Shown here one piece after another: positions 14,462 through 28,390 of a stretch of 64,000 bases of DNA. The translations under genes and the position numbers were made by a program. The stretch's first letter is position 1. Each line of letters starts with the position of its first letter. The notes beneath the pieces were generated by a model. That model searched no databases, had not been told where the DNA came from, and saw only the letters and a list, made by a program, of their open reading frames with translations. Source of the DNA: Siniperca chuatsi (taxonomy: Eukaryota > Chordata > Actinopteri > Centrarchiformes > Sinipercidae); assembly GCF_020085105.1 (NCBI RefSeq), contig NC_058053.1, forward strand, positions 19,658,888 through 19,722,887, read 5' to 3'.

Positions 14462-14710
14462 GAGTCTTTTTACCGAGAGTTAGAGGAGAAGATTGATACA
14501 ACTCTCATATGTGTCCGTCAAATGTGAAGCTACAGCCAGCAGCCGGTTAGCATAGCTTAGCGTAAATACTGGAAACAAGGTTGAAACTGCTAGCCTAGCT
14601 CTGATCAAAGATTTTAAAAATCCGCCTACCATCACCTCTAATGCTCATTAACACTAATAAACACATTATATCTCGCTTGAGTAATTCGTACAAAAAACAA
14701 AGTGTAAAAA
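14462..14710 (+). mobile_element. TTAA fold-back element, left arm only
   Basis: Carries gctacagccagcagccggtt, tactggaaacaaggttg and ctcattaacactaataaaca, the left-arm blocks of the family. The right arm is missing or diverged. Confidence 0.6.
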
Positions 14711-15584
14711 CAACACATTGTGGTTTTACGTGCAGTTATGTTATGTTATGCTATGTGAGTCTCCGCTGGTTTCCTGGCAAACCAGGAAGTCACTGTAAAC
14801 AGCCAAGAACACATAATCTGACACATAATTCCCAGTACAACCACAATGTGTCATTTCTACATTTCAGTAGGTGGATTTGTTACATAATTTCCAAAATAAT
14901 GTCCAAAAATGTCAAACTACTTTAAATAAGTAAAAAATGATGTTCCTTTATGGTAAGATAATCTGAACTGTTTAAAGCAAATGAAACTGTTTCAAGAATC
15001 TGATTGTTTTTAAAGTTGAGAAGCAATCTCAAGTGAAACTTATTTGAAGACATTATTCCTTATTTCCATAAATCTCTTAAAACACAAAGATGTAAAAATC
15101 ATCAAAGGTTAAGATTAGTTCAGGTACATGTTTTGGATAATATGAGGGTTCCCTCTGATCCCTTGAGGTTTAGCCTGTTTTCTGTCAAAGTTATCACAGA
15201 GCCCATCAGGTTCAACAGATTCTTTAAAAGGAGTACTGTAATCGCAGATGATTTAAAACATCCTCTCCTGTCCAGCCCAAAATGTTATTCCTGCTTAGAT
15301 TGGTCGGTAAGGCACGGTTTCCTCCTGACAGCACCATGTATCTAAAACATTATTGCTGTCGACCACAGATATGATGAGAAATACCTCAACAGAAGGGCCA
15401 AGCAAAACAAACCAAGGGACTGAAGCACATCAGGGCTGATATAGAAACAGTTGTACAAAATCTGTTCTCTGCCTTCACGCTCCCTCAGCACTGCACGCCA
15501 AGAGACATCAAATCCATTGTCACCCTGTTGGAGAGATTCTTGGTATTGATCAGCTGGAAGTCTAAATGTCTTCTCTTTTTCAGT

Positions 15585-15926
15585 ATGTTAAAGAATATTT
15601 GACATTTTGGGAAATACTCTTGTTTGATTTCTGGTCGAGAGTTTATTGAGAAGGTCAGTACCATTCTCATGACTGTACTGTAGCTGGAGCCAGCAGCCAG
15701 TTAGCTTAGCTTAGCATAAGGACTGGAAGCAGGGGGGAACAGCTAGCCTGGCTCTGTCCAAAGGTAACAAAATCCACCTGCTAGCACCTCTAAAGCTCAT
15801 TAAATAGCATATTACATCTCGTTTGTTTAATCCGTAAGTGTACGCGATGAACAAAAATGAGCTTCATATCAATCTCATCTATCTCTTGGCAAAAGTCTAT
15901 TCCTTCCAAACTATTCCTTTAAAAGA
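15585..15926 (+). mobile_element. TTAA fold-back element, internally deleted
   Basis: Begins ttgacattttgggaaatact and ends ccaaactattcctttaa. The left arm is nearly complete; most of the right arm is lost. Confidence 0.65.
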
Positions 15927-17012
15927 GTTATCTTACCATATACTCCTGGCTAAAGGATTAACATTTAGTGGCTGTATTAGGAGACAAAGGTTTTGATTAT
16001 TATGATGGTATGAGTTTTGTGACATACACTTTCTTTGTTTTAACTTTTGTGGTAGAGCTAGATCGATAAATTGGCCAGGCCGATATCATCTTATTGCAGA
16101 TATATTGATGGTCTATTGTTGGTGTATATGTCAATCAATAAGTAACAAGAAATGCCAAACATGGTTTGAGATCATTTAGAAACAGTGTCTCCATTACATA
16201 GTATGTTCACCTGGGAGCACTGGGAAGTTCATTTTTTCACAGTAAAATTTCCCACTCAGTATGCATCTTAGTCACAATTAAAAAACAAAAACAAATCAGC
16301 CCATATATCGGTATCTGCCTCAAAAATCCTGTGTCAGTTGGGCTACAATTTGTGGACTCTATTCTGTTTTGTAAAGGTTTCATGGCTTCATATTGATATA
16401 GGAAAAATGCTTTATTTTTGTAAGAATACTTTGTTGTTAAAACAAATAATGAAGGGGTGGAAAAAAATGCATCCTTTAAGAGATCTCTTGGAATCATCAG
16501 TATGTACAGTAAGACATCCCACAATATTTGACTCCAGAAAGTTTCAGGATGGTGCTAGCCAACAAAGATTAAAAACCAAAAACATTAGATAAAAACATTC
16601 GCCCAGCATCGCTGCAGTAACCTGTGTTCGTTTTCATATGATCTTTGACAGTGTTTTACAGACGGCACCATGGGTTTTATAGCTGCTGTGAGGCCCAGGA
16701 AAGGAGCTTGTCCCAAGAGGAAGAGAGAGGAGCATGATGTGACAGAACTGAACTGTCTGCTACTCATCTGTTACATAACACAGTCTTCCAACCTGCCATA
16801 TAATGGCTACTCCATTTCACATCTTTTTTGTCCCATAAATAAAAGATTAATCTGTGGCATATATGTTTAACAAAGATAGTAAATTTCACACCGGTTGGCC
16901 AACCTTAGTTACATCCCTGTAGTAGGTTGGATAAATGACTCAATAAAGCTGGACGAGCAGTTGTGACGCAGCTAAACACCCTAGAGGATGTGGGTTTGAC
17001 TTTAGCCACATA
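15927..17012. other. Non-coding stretch, no gene supported
   Basis: A diverged repeat resembling the 'gctagatcgataaattggcc' type lies around 16055-16160. No coding exon recognised. Confidence 0.45.
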
Positions 17013-17417
17013 TTAAAGGTGCAATAAAGAGTGGTTTTGGTGCACTTTTTGTCCTGCTGTTTTAAGCGAACATGAATGTTTTACTTGTTTTAGCCCACTA
17101 ACTAAAAGTAGTGTATATTTTACTCTGTATCTGACTATCCAAGTTTTTAGATTGACTTCCTGCCTTCAGGCACCCACTGTTGTCCATTAATTTCAGCACG
17201 CTGTGAAAAGTGTAGTTGAGATAGCCAATCGATCACAGTGGACATTTAACTGGCTTTAGTTTTCGCCAAAGTTACACTGAGGTATGCTAATACAGTTGCA
17301 AGCTAGGAATGTTTTGGAAAATCTTCCTTGAAAGTGCATTCAAGGAAACTCCAGTGTCAGAGCACAAACACCAAACTTTTTAATGCAAAAAAAGCACCAA
17401 ACTCACATTATCCTTTA
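17013..17417. mobile_element. MITE-like element with inverted ends
   Basis: The left end taaaggtgcaataaagagtg and the inverse of the right end (taaaggataatgtgagtttg) are similar, and both continue into ttggtgc and a T-rich run. A TTAA sits at the left border. About 0.4 kb, no ORF. Confidence 0.45.
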
Positions 17418-20400
17418 CCTGACATCCATGTTTGGTTAGTGTTTGTCTTTACTACACACCGCCAAGCGTGGGTTTTCAAATAAATCACTAATGCAAGCTG
17501 CAGTATTGTGGTTTAAAAAATTGGAATTCATTTTCACTGTGATGGATTATGTTGTGCAAGTTTCTGGTCTCCCCAAGTTAATTATCATACTGCAGTGAAA
17601 TTACCAGAAACACATGGCTAACTGTAAGACAGAGGAAATCCGCCTCAGTCTTCTGGTATGCTTTAGAGAATGGTCAGCAGTAGTATTTGACTTTTGCTTA
17701 ATGAAATTAAACAGGTATGACCCACCAAAGACAGCTTGCACAGTATTAAAATAATGGGCATCACTGATTAACAATTGTGGCAATTTTATTTTTATAGGTC
17801 ATTGAACAATATTTTGGTCATTTGTGGACTGGCTTTTATTTAGTGCAACTATAAAGTACCTACTCCCTTTCCAACCATACTGTTTGTAAAAACCAAATGA
17901 AAATGGTCCGGCTTAGAGCGTCAAACTGCTTAAGTGCTGTGAAAACAATGCTGGTTAATAGATGGATGAAGAAAAAAAAGGAAGACGCCCTAAAAAGCTG
18001 CCTCCCACCACTATTTCTCAACAGAGAAGACCAACACAAAATGTCCTGAAGGATTACACAAACCCGGCTTAAAATATCATATATCAAGTAGCATAATTAT
18101 AGGTTCAAGATTACAGAGCAATAAATAAAAAAATCTGCTCCAAGAACACACAGTAATATTGCATATGCAGAACAAATGCTGTGAACATTTTCAGAAACTT
18201 GAGTAAAAACTAATTATTGAGGCTCTGACCACAAAAGTATTATCTCAAAGGGTTTGCGTTTGGTTCAACTTCTTGATGATGAGGAATAGTCTGATGGTTC
18301 TGCTACTGTCTGCTGTTTACAGACTTAAATTAGACACTTCAGCTCCTCTCTCCACATGAGTAGAGGGCCTCAGAGGGCTTTTGGTCCTCTCTGGTTTCTA
18401 CACCTGCACACTGTCACTCACACTATTTTCCTTTTCCACACAGTCTTTCTCTTCCAAATACTACCTTGAAGCTCCTGCCAGCAGGTCAAGAGTCACACAC
18501 ACACCACAGACAAGACACGTGTGGATAAAAATGTAATTGGAGAACCATAGTCAATCACAGTGACTGAAGTGGGGGCTTCTTGAAATAGAGAGCTGAGTGA
18601 AACCAGGAATGTCCGGGTTCTGTTCCAGAAGTAAGAAAACCTCAATCAAAATTTAACCATTCAACTACATTTATAACTATGCTAATAACGAAAAATCCAG
18701 GCTTGAAACAGAGCCTTTCTCAACAGTATGTCATGTGATTCAGTCTATTTATCTAGATGAAGATGACAATTCTAAAAAAAAAATAGAATATCATTGTTTA
18801 TTCAATATTTCAATTTTTTAGTGGCCTTTAACGAACACCATTTTGCATAAACCCTAGACTACCTTGGATTAAATGTCACATCTCGACAAAAGAGGCGAGT
18901 CCATGGGCGAGTCGAGGAGGCACGGTTCGCTCAGACATGTCTGTAATAACAGCAGGACAGAGAGGAGCAAACAGTGTAGAATTATATAAACTGCAGAGAT
19001 GACTTTGGATGAAACTAAGCTACGATGACGTAAGTACCAGAGTTTGTACATTTTCATGGGAGCTGTAGTTTTTCTGTGCTCAAGTAATTGTTTAACTTTG
19101 TTAAAATCATAAAGGTTTCAATTTCTATTAGCAACTGCTGTAGTGGATGCCGTAAAACCCCAGGAACACACTTCATTTTTTCACATAGACTGAAGAAAGA
19201 AATGCTCAATGAAAGATTGCATTGAGTTACAGAAGCTAGTGGAACAGGCTGGTTTTGCACAATCTGTCAAGGTCAATAGCCCAACATTCGGGTCAATAGG
19301 GTTAACAGAAGCCCGAGTTTGACTTTGATCATTTCTCATTTTGACTCTTATTTTAGACACTGTGCTGTCACAGTTGTCCCTAAACTTAGGAATGATTGAG
19401 TATTGTTATTCCATACAGAAAGCCAACCAAAGAAAATACGGACGGACGTTTATGACTTTGATCTGTATTTGTCCAGGATCCTGTCTTGTCCTCAGTGACA
19501 CAGCAGTCTTCCCTCATTAACAGCCAGCATGGAGCAGGCAGTTATGCAACCAAAACAACAAAGACCTCCAGATGATCACTTATGATCTCACAAAACCAAT
19601 ACTGTAAAAAGTATAATCATATAAACAGAGAGCATTTATTTATCATAGGGGAGTAAGAACTTGTTATTTTTTCCTATTTCTAACATTTAACACTGTGGCC
19701 ACCAAAGCTAATGTGAATGACATCAGTTTGTGAGCTCAGTGGATGTGAGCAGCTTCTTCCCAATCCAGAAAAGGCATACCTGTCCCTCACCATAAACTGA
19801 TGTGTTGACGGGCCAGAAGAGGTTTCCCTGCAACATTCATTCCCTGTGAGGAACTGTTTGTTCCCACCCGCCCCTACTGAGGTCTGTGCTGACAGAAGGT
19901 CTGGAACAAGACAGCTGAGATCATGTTTTTCACACTCTTGATTTAGCAGTTCCAGTGCAGTTATAAATAATGTCATGGAGTAAACGCTCCTACTTAAAAG
20001 CAAAGGGACATAATTGGAAAAGAGAAGAAAACTAATATTAATTTTGCTTTTTTGTGTGTGTGTCAGTGGAGACAAATGCCTCATCCCATCAAAGGGGATT
20101 TTACAGACTGTCCCAGCCTCTTACTGTGTGTTCGAGTGTCGAGTGTTTGTACAACACAACAACAATCACCAAAACAGAGGGATAACCAGTGCCAAACATC
20201 CAACTGATACTTGCTGATAAATAGCCAACTGGTTAGTATTGCTGCCAAAGAACCTGGTCTGAATCTACCCCTGATTAAAGAAGGATGGCAATAAGAGCTG
20301 TTTTAGACTTTAAGCTCAGATTTTTATTTCAAATGTCTTCCTGCATGGAAATTTATAATATAAATCAATTTGATAAAGGAGAAACAACTTCTTGCAAGGT

Positions 20401-20431
20401 TGCGGCTTTATGAGTATACAGTCTGATATAG
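17418..20431. other. Non-coding stretch, no gene supported
   Basis: Short ORFs without signatures. No repeat or exon recognised with confidence. Confidence 0.45.
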
Positions 20432-21237
20432 CAGTGATTCCCAATCAGGGGTACTTCTGCAGTTGCAGGGGGTAGGCTGTGTGGAGATTGTGGAGTAGAT
20501 CTATTCATTTGAAAAAATATAATTTTTTAAAAATATCCAAATATTGAGACAGCTATGCCTGAACACCACATGTTGCAATTAAGAGTGCGCAAAAACTAGT
20601 TAGCAAGCAAGCAGAGAAATTGAAAAGGTTAGCTAAAAGTAATGGATAAATGGTAGAAATAGTTAGCTAAAAGTAATGGATAAACAGTTGAACTGGTTAG
20701 CTAAAAGTAATAGATAAACAGTTGAAATAGTTAGCTAAAGCTAATGGATAAATGGTTGAAATAGTTAGCTAAAAGTAATGGACATGGTTGAAGTAGCTAA
20801 AAGCAATGGGAAAATGGTTGAAATAGTTAGTTAAAAGTAATGGATAAACAGTTGCAATATTTAGCGAGAGCTAATGAACATGGTTGAAATAGTTAGCTAA
20901 AAGTAATGGATATGGTTGAAATAGTTAGCTAGAGCTAATGGACATGGTTGAAATAGTTAGCTAAAAGTAAAGGATAAATGATTGAAATAGTTAGCTAGAG
21001 CTAATGGATAAATGGTTGAAATAGAAAGCTAAGTGTAATGGATAAATAGTTGAAATGTTCAGCTTCTGCTACTTGAAGTGGTAGTAGTACGAATGCAAAC
21101 TTTAGTGTTAAACACCATCCAGTTTAAAATAAATTTAAATGAACACTTTTGGAACATGTTGGTGTCAATGAAGGGTACTTGAGTTCCTCTATAGGTACTT
21201 TGAGGGTACGTCTGACAGAAAAGGTTGGGAACCACTG
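20432..21237 (+). mobile_element. hAT-like MITE carrying a minisatellite
   Basis: Ends are CAGTGATTCCCAATC and GTTGGGAACCACTG, inverted. The flanking octamers TGATATAG and TGCTATAA agree at 6 of 8 positions, consistent with a target duplication. The termini are the same as in the nested element at 1297-1604, but the interior is a tandem array. Confidence 0.7.
20622..21058 (+). repeat. Minisatellite, 34-37 bp unit with shorter variants
   Basis: About 12 imperfect units built on gttagctaaaagtaatggat and aaatggttgaaata, alternating with a 'gctagagctaatggacatgg' variant. It lies wholly inside the hAT-like element. Confidence 0.9.
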
Positions 21238-23141
21238 TGCTATAATATAACTTTACTATTCTGCCTTTTCTGACTGTGATAGTCAATACAATGGAAAGAA
21301 ATTCTCCAAAATTGGGGGAAAAGAGTCAAAAAGCTTTTTTCATTACAGTGCCATAGGACCTTAATTGTTTCCCCTGCAGACTACCTTGGACAGCTCTATA
21401 TCACAGCTAATGGCATTACACTCATCACACAGACACGCACACATTACTTCCCAACAGAATAACTGTTCATCCCAGAACATCTGTGTGATATAAATCACCC
21501 TCAGAGAGGTTGGCGACCCTTGGCGACCGCCAAGCAAGAAAGGAATTTAACTCTCACAAACTGCAATACATCAATTTTTAATTGCCAAAACACTGAAATT
21601 ATGCTTCAAGTGGGATTTGGGGATGAGAAGAAGAAGCAGGCTGAAAAATGGGGTGATGCAATGGCAAACTGAAATCAACACCCCGTTATGCTAAATGTAT
21701 CTCCAGAGGACTGTATCGCTGTGTAGATGTTAATCTGTCTGCCTTGGATGCTACTATGCTACTATGAATTATACAATGCACAATAGGAAGTCCAAATACT
21801 CTTCTTTGCTGGGAATTGGCTTAAGCTCATCTATACCCTTGGATTTTGGACCAGCATTAATAAAACTTACAACAATTACTCTAAAAAGCAGACAGGAGCT
21901 ACGTCTGGAAACGATGCTAACGAGAGCAGCCAGAGTGAACCAAAACAAAAAAGTTTCTGGCCAGAAAAAAACAAAACAGTGAGCTAATTAATGCTAATCA
22001 ACTTACAACAGTTTGATAGATAAGGGCCCTGGTCAGAGTGTTATATAATGGACAGATTTGAGCCTGTGGCAATGACTATCAGGCTAGTAGGACTTGGGAA
22101 AAGCAAATGATGACTTGCACACTCCTATTAACCAGTGAACTCTTGGTCACCCATTACACACACTACACTGCTGGTGAGGCACGTGGGCCGAAAAGAGAGC
22201 AGTAATCCAGCCACGTGCCTTTTCTGATTCTTCCTCCCTCGAGCCGATTCGCTCTCCTCTTCCATCCTTCTCCTTCAGACACACACCCACAGAAAACATA
22301 CTGGAGACATTAATGAGTCCACAACAGGCTTAGAAAGAAAATACATAGTCATAAGATATAAAGGGAAATGATGAGAGGAGGGACTGGTGCAAGTGAAAGA
22401 GAGATTGAAAGAGAAAGAGGAGAAAGTGCTATTACAAATGATAGAAAGAGATGAAAGTGAGTATGAAATGATCGTATCAGTCCTCGGAAAGTCACAGATA
22501 ACTTCCATAAAATGTCATGTGACATAACTTGTTGCAGTAAAACATCTTATTTATTAAAGCTGATATGCCTCCGGACATAACAATTTGACATGATCTGTAC
22601 CAAAACCTTCCCAAACAGCTGCTGAGAGCAAAGAATAAAAGTCTTACTTGTAAACAGGGTCACATTCAGAGGTACCAGCTTGCCAGCAGCAAGCAACTGC
22701 AGTGATGGGAAACTTTTTTTATGCTGCACAGGTACAGGAGATAAACTCCACAGTTTCTGCAGAGTGTTTTACAGCCAGCTGGTGAGGGCCAGGGTTAGCA
22801 CTTCCCGCTAACTCTGTCATTTATCTGCTCATAAATCAACAGACTTTTATAAGACACTTAACAAGAGTCTGCACAGACACGAGGGAATGAGCTGCAGACT
22901 TATTGAGATATCAAGTAACAACTGCAGGTTATCAGTATAATTAAATGATGTTGTAGAGGAAGAGGCAAGAGGACAGGAAAAGATCTGTTCACTGACAGAA
23001 TTCTGTAACATATTGCCTTCATGACGAAGTGTCCAAAAAGTTTTACTCCTATGCAATCAGGTGTTCATTCAGTGTCCTATCACACTTCTCTCCAAACTAC
23101 ACTGATTTCTAGACTTGAGACATAAGCGTTCTTTCTCTCTC

Positions 23142-23146
<5 letters not shown>
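21238..23146. other. Non-coding stretch, no gene supported
   Basis: No exon or repeat recognised with confidence. A purine-rich run (agagattgaaagagaaagag) lies near 22400. Confidence 0.45.

Positions 23147-23174
<28 letters not shown>
23147..23174 (+). repeat. (CA)n microsatellite
   Basis: Fourteen CA units, directly preceding the CCTAA-rich repeat. Confidence 0.9.
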
Positions 23175-23465
23175 TCCTTCTATCTTTGTGAGGACAATCA
23201 GTGACATAATGCATTCCCTAGCCCCTTACCCTAACCTTAACCATCACAACTAAATGCCTAACCCTAACCCTTACCCTCACCTTAACGATAACCTAATTCT
23301 AACCTGATCCTTAAAACCAAGTCTTAACCTTCAAACAGCCCTTTGAAGTCTTGAGGACCGGCCAAAATATCCTCACTTTCCAAAAATGCCCTCACTCTGT
23401 AGGTAAAAAACATGTTTCAGTCCTCACTATGTAGCGATTACAAGTACACACACACAAATGCACAC
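23175..23465. repeat. CCTAA-rich dispersed fish repeat
   Basis: Contains ctaaccctaacccttaccct, aaaccaagtcttaacc and gaggaccggccaaaatatcc. The same block order as at the left window edge makes it a dispersed repeat and not an interstitial telomere. Confidence 0.6.
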
Positions 23466-24239
23466 ATACATTTGAGTCATGAAAACACAACAAGGGTAAA
23501 AATGGCTCTAAAACATCGATTGACTTTTTTTTTTAATAAGGCCTTTATTGCCCTGATCTCTGGTATATATTGCGCAGTCAATTTCAAATCAAAGTTGAGA
23601 CTGATGCAGCTGTCATCTGGGTGCAGACAAACAGATACATGGCCCCCTTGTGGTTGCACAGGCTCAGACACATCCAAAACACTACAGACTCTTCACTTCC
23701 TGTAAGCTATGAATAGATTCCACAACAAAAATGTCTCTTGAGTTTCTTTTCAAACATTACTCCATTTGTAACTTTGTGCAGCTGGATGACCTGCTATTTC
23801 CAATACAGTTATCACACACAGAAACCCATACATTACTAAAGAAACTGCTTTAGTGAATACTGTTTACAGATTGATTAATTAACTTAGTCTACTAATTTTT
23901 TTTGAGGAATTGCTTTCGTTGAAAAAACAGCTAAACGCAAGATGTGACATCAAAGCGCAAAACATTATCTGTATTCATCATCAATTACAGATGCAGATTT
24001 AAAATATAATTGTGACTACATTAATCAATATGATGATCCTTCACCATCTTTGCTTTTGTTCCCCTTTAACATGATGATGCCACCCAGGTCTGTGACTTAT
24101 TGGTATTAACATTATCAATTTTATACGTCAAAACTACATCTTGACTTTTCCTAATAATTTTTGAACTGATGACATGTCATGACAGAAGTCCATTATAGAA
24201 ATTAATGTTTCTCTTTGTTTAGCTTTTGGCCTATTGGTC

Positions 24240-24402
24240 GGATAAAACAAGCAAACTGATATTACAGTGGGCTCTGAGAAATTGTGAATGCCATTTTTTC
24301 ACAATTTTTTAACATTTTGTAGACTAAATGATCAGCGATTAATCGAAAAAATAATCAGCACTTAAATCAATAATACAAATAGTTGTTAGTTGCAGCCCTA
24401 AT
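24240..24402 (-). mobile_element. Fragment of a 'GGGCTGCAACTAAC' MITE
   Basis: Read on the minus strand it opens tagggctgcaactaacaact and continues with ATCGATTAATC-like blocks, a widespread fish hAT-type repeat end. Only one end is clear. Confidence 0.5.
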
Positions 24403-25643
24403 CTTTTTGTATTAAAATCACAGTGACCACTATGTTGTATAGTGAGAGAGTCCTGCCTAGCCTTGGTTTCTGAGAGAAAACGTCACTACATTTTAGGGGG
24501 GCAACAAGGGGGTCGAGGCTTGTTGCAACAGGAGCACTGCCACCCCATGGCCCCCGCCCAGAACCACAACAAGGTCAGAAGAAATTAAAAAAATATTTAA
24601 AAGAAAAAGGGTCAATTTTGTAATTGTTATTACTATTATTATTACTACTATTATTACTCATACAGCAGTGAGGTCTGTGGGACCCCAAACAATAAGGGAG
24701 TAACGCAAATGTCAACTAAACACAAGGGTTAAATTAGTTTTCTTTTTTCCAGAGACTGGATGCACACAATTGTGTTGTCATAAATTACATGCCCAGCAAC
24801 TTGGCAGCAACTTGAGTGAAAGTCTGAAGCTGGAGGCAGATACTTTTCTTACACAGACAAACAAAGACCCACCAGGTCAGGAACATCCTCCACCACTTGT
24901 CATCTGTGCCTCATTCCTCCACCCAAATTATCCTCCAGCATGAAAACATGTTAGTCTGTCAGCATGCAGTAATGATTTCCTCCCTCCCTCCCACTTGGTG
25001 TTTTCCATTTTTCACCCACTGTCCTGCACTGCAGTGACACCCACTGCCAGTACAGAACCACTTGTTGCTGCTGCTGTCATTCTTCATCCATCATTGACTT
25101 TCAACATGATGAGATGTAAAGCAGGCACACCTTCCTGCTCCATCACCATGGTGATTTTTTAATCTTAAATTAAATGACGCCATCAGTGGCCACCGACACA
25201 CCCGCTGACCTCACCAAACCACACCAAATATAATCCATACGTCTGGAACAATGCTCATACTAAAATGTAACAACAAAAAAAACAGCAGCTGGATCCAATT
25301 TTTTCTGTATGCACTTCAGTAACACACACTTCATAGCTGTATTGTTTCACCAGGCCAGTGCTATGTTTACACAATGTCCTTTACTTGTGCACAGCCAAAT
25401 CCTTGCACATGTTTAAAAGTGTGTGACACAGGCTGATTACTGGTATGCACACTTTTAGAAACTATCATGGCCACAGACGGGCCTATAATCCATACCTGCT
25501 GAGGTTAATCTGCTCTTCGGATTATCCAGGAGCGGCTAAAAACCTGGTCTAACAGCACGGTGGAAAAAGCCAATATATCAGTGACTCTAAGAGAAAGAGC
25601 AGGTCTCTTCCCACTCTATTTGTTTTCTTGTCAATGACAAGAG

Positions 25644-25996
25644 CAGTGGTAGTATTCACATCCTTTACTGAAGTATCAATACCGCAGTGTAAATTTACTC
25701 TGTTAAGAAAATAGAGCCTTATATTATTATATCTATTGCATTATTAGATTATCATTACAGATGCATTAACATGGGAGCAACAATTTGTTGTAGCTGGTCA
25801 ATGCTGAGCTACTGTTGGGGAGTTTTTACACAATTATATTTTACTGGCTGATCATGTGTTTTTTGTAAATAATATTTTAATCTGAAAAATAACTACAGCT
25901 GAGTAGAAGAACAAAGTTGCATTTGCAATTTTGCACCTCAAAATTGTAATTAAATGCAGTGTCCAAGTAAATATATTAAATTACATTCCACCTCTG
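25644..25996 (-). mobile_element. hAT-like MITE
   Basis: Starts CAGTGGTAGTATTCACATCC and ends ACATTCCACCTCTG, inverted CAGTGGTGG-type ends, the same family as at 1.08 and 42.7 kb. Confidence 0.6.
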
Positions 25997-27067
25997 GACC
26001 AGAGTCTCCATTTTATATAAAACATTTTATTTTTGTACATGTTACAATTTTTTTGTAGTAATTTACACAGCTGCACGGTATGATAGTGAAACAGTTATCA
26101 GTATAAAAAGAATATGTTCATATAGTGAAACATATTAGAGACACACATGATTTACATCCTATAACTGTTAATAATATCTTCAGTGTTATTTACATGACAG
26201 AACACTGTATGGGATGATTGGCCGTTTGTCCAGGTGGCAGATGGAGGACGTTGACAAAAACTGTATGCAGACACAAAAAAGCATGCATATAAAAAAAAAT
26301 TTGAATATGCAGATTGCAAAAGGCATGACACTGTCACAAGAGTCTGCTTCACCAGTGTTTTTCGCTTGTGTAGACCTCTAAAATAAGAGCAAAGGACAAG
26401 AAGCATGTAATGTAAACAATAAGCTAGGACATGATCTACGTGTCTGATTCTGACCTCCTAAGAGAACTGACGGTCACACTGGCCGACAACAAATGAAAAC
26501 CTACAAATCGTAATCAGCTGCAGCTGTGAGGGTCCACTCGAGGGACAACAAGGATCAAGCACAAGTCCTGGGAGAAACATATGAGAATACCAAAGAAAAC
26601 ACTGGAATTAGTCTGTCAGAAGGTTTCAGAATGAGGAGCGGGATAATTTTTAAAGAATTGCTGGTAACCTTGAAGTTTTTTTAAGCAGGGGACGCAGCTT
26701 GAGGTTGTCTTTCTAAAGAGCGCATGTTGTTTATCAGCTTGCTTTTCCTGGTATTCTTGTTCTTTCAGTTGCATTACACATGACATCTGAAATCAGAACA
26801 TTTAATCAAATCCCTGGGCCAGCATTTTTCCACTGAAACATGTTTTCACTTATTTCTGGATCTCAGAGCTATAGAGGGTTCATGTTCTCTGCCTTTCTCC
26901 CATCACCACTTTTTTTTTCACTTTCTCATGTCTACAACGCCATACATTTATAAACATACACCAAAGCTTCTGATGGATAGAGCCGTTAAAAACACAGAAA
27001 AATCACCTGATGTTCAACTCATTGATGAACATTAATAATACATACACTAGCACTAAATTTGGCCACC

Positions 27068-27426
27068 TTAAAGGAATAGTTCGACATTTTGGGAAATATG
27101 CTTATTTGCTTTCTGGCGGAGATTTAGGAAGATTGTTACCACTTTCATGTATGTACATTAAATGGAAGGCTACAGCAAGCAGCCATTTAGCTTAGCTTAG
27201 CACAAAAACTGGAAACGGGGAAACAGCTAGCTTGGCAAAATCCACCTACCAGCAACTCTCAAGATCACTAATAAACAAGTTATATCTGTTTAATAAGTAC
27301 TTACTTACATGGGCAGATTTTGTTACCTTTGGACAGAGTCAGGATAGTTTCCCCTTGTTTCTAGTCTTTGTGCCTAAGCTAAGGAATATGCATATTTCCC
27401 AAAATGTTATTAAACTATTCCTTTAA
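27068..27426 (+). mobile_element. TTAA fold-back element, near complete ends
   Basis: TTAA then aggaatagttcgacattttg at the left and ccaaaatgttattaaactat, tcct and TTAA at the right. This copy best shows the terminal inverted repeat and the TTAA border. Confidence 0.75.
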
Positions 27427-28334
27427 TGTACAGTAGTATATACAGAGTTGATCCATTGCTGTTGCTTTTAAATTGTATAAACAAGTCATCATAGACCACT
27501 ACATTTCAAAGAGTATTTTAAATTAAGATAGCACCATTGACTAAAAAAGAGCAGCTCTCTCAGTGCCTCTCCGAGAAGATCTAAAGAGTAAATCTGAGCT
27601 TTGTAGAGTAGAGAAAACTGTTTAGAATAATATCTTAACTAGCAAACATCCTCACAGTAATGCTATATACATATTCACAGCTGGACAGATATGACATGAC
27701 TAAACAAAACCGATTATAACACTAAGCAAAAGTACTACTGTAGACAGTATTGTGATGTGTCTGACAACATTTCAAGTAATAGGATGCGGTCCAGTTTTCC
27801 CCAAAGGGAGACGTCCAGTAGATGAGCAGCAAACACGTCCCTTGATGTCACAGCCAGCTCACCCAGTCAAGAGAAGGCACCAAGGAAGGAGGAAGAACAG
27901 TCAACACTTCTGCTCACACAGGCAGGGACATACGCAGACACAGAGAGGGGTCGTTGGGCGGTAAAGTAAAGAGCAGCATGCTGAATGGCAGTCTGTCTTA
28001 AACAGTCCAGATTCTGAGCATCATTGTGAGCAAGTGGAGAGTCTTGACAGGGAGCTTCACTTTTCTAACGTAGAGGTTTCTGTGTAGCAGAAAAAGTGTC
28101 AGTATGTAGGGTCCACATTTTTTAAAAACATGTATTAGACATAGCTAATATACACACTACACAGTCTTCTACTATCATATGTTTTTGAGGTTTTTTCCAA
28201 ATATAATCTCTTTCTTGTAAAGGTCTAAAATGGTCTTGATTCAGCAAATTGAATTGAAGCTCTTGGAAACGCGATATTCTATCTTGATTTATGAGGCTGC
28301 AATATGTTATGAGCCCACTAGTGATCCAAGCTTT

Positions 28335-28390
28335 TAAAGAATAGTTTCACATTTTGAGAAATACGAGAGTTAGATGAGAAGATTTACAAA
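28335..28390 (+). mobile_element. TTAA fold-back element, terminal fragment
   Basis: Contains aagaatagtttcacattttg and gagagttagatgagaaga, the first part of the left arm. Confidence 0.45.

Noticed and set aside
20622..21058. Regular array that could look like a CRISPR array
   Set aside because: Units are imperfect and contiguous, without distinct spacers; vertebrate genomic context; it sits in a transposon.
23218..23310. CTAACCCTAACCC-like tract suggesting an interstitial telomere
   Set aside because: Units are irregular, embedded in a longer repeat (also at 1-190) with constant non-telomeric flanks.
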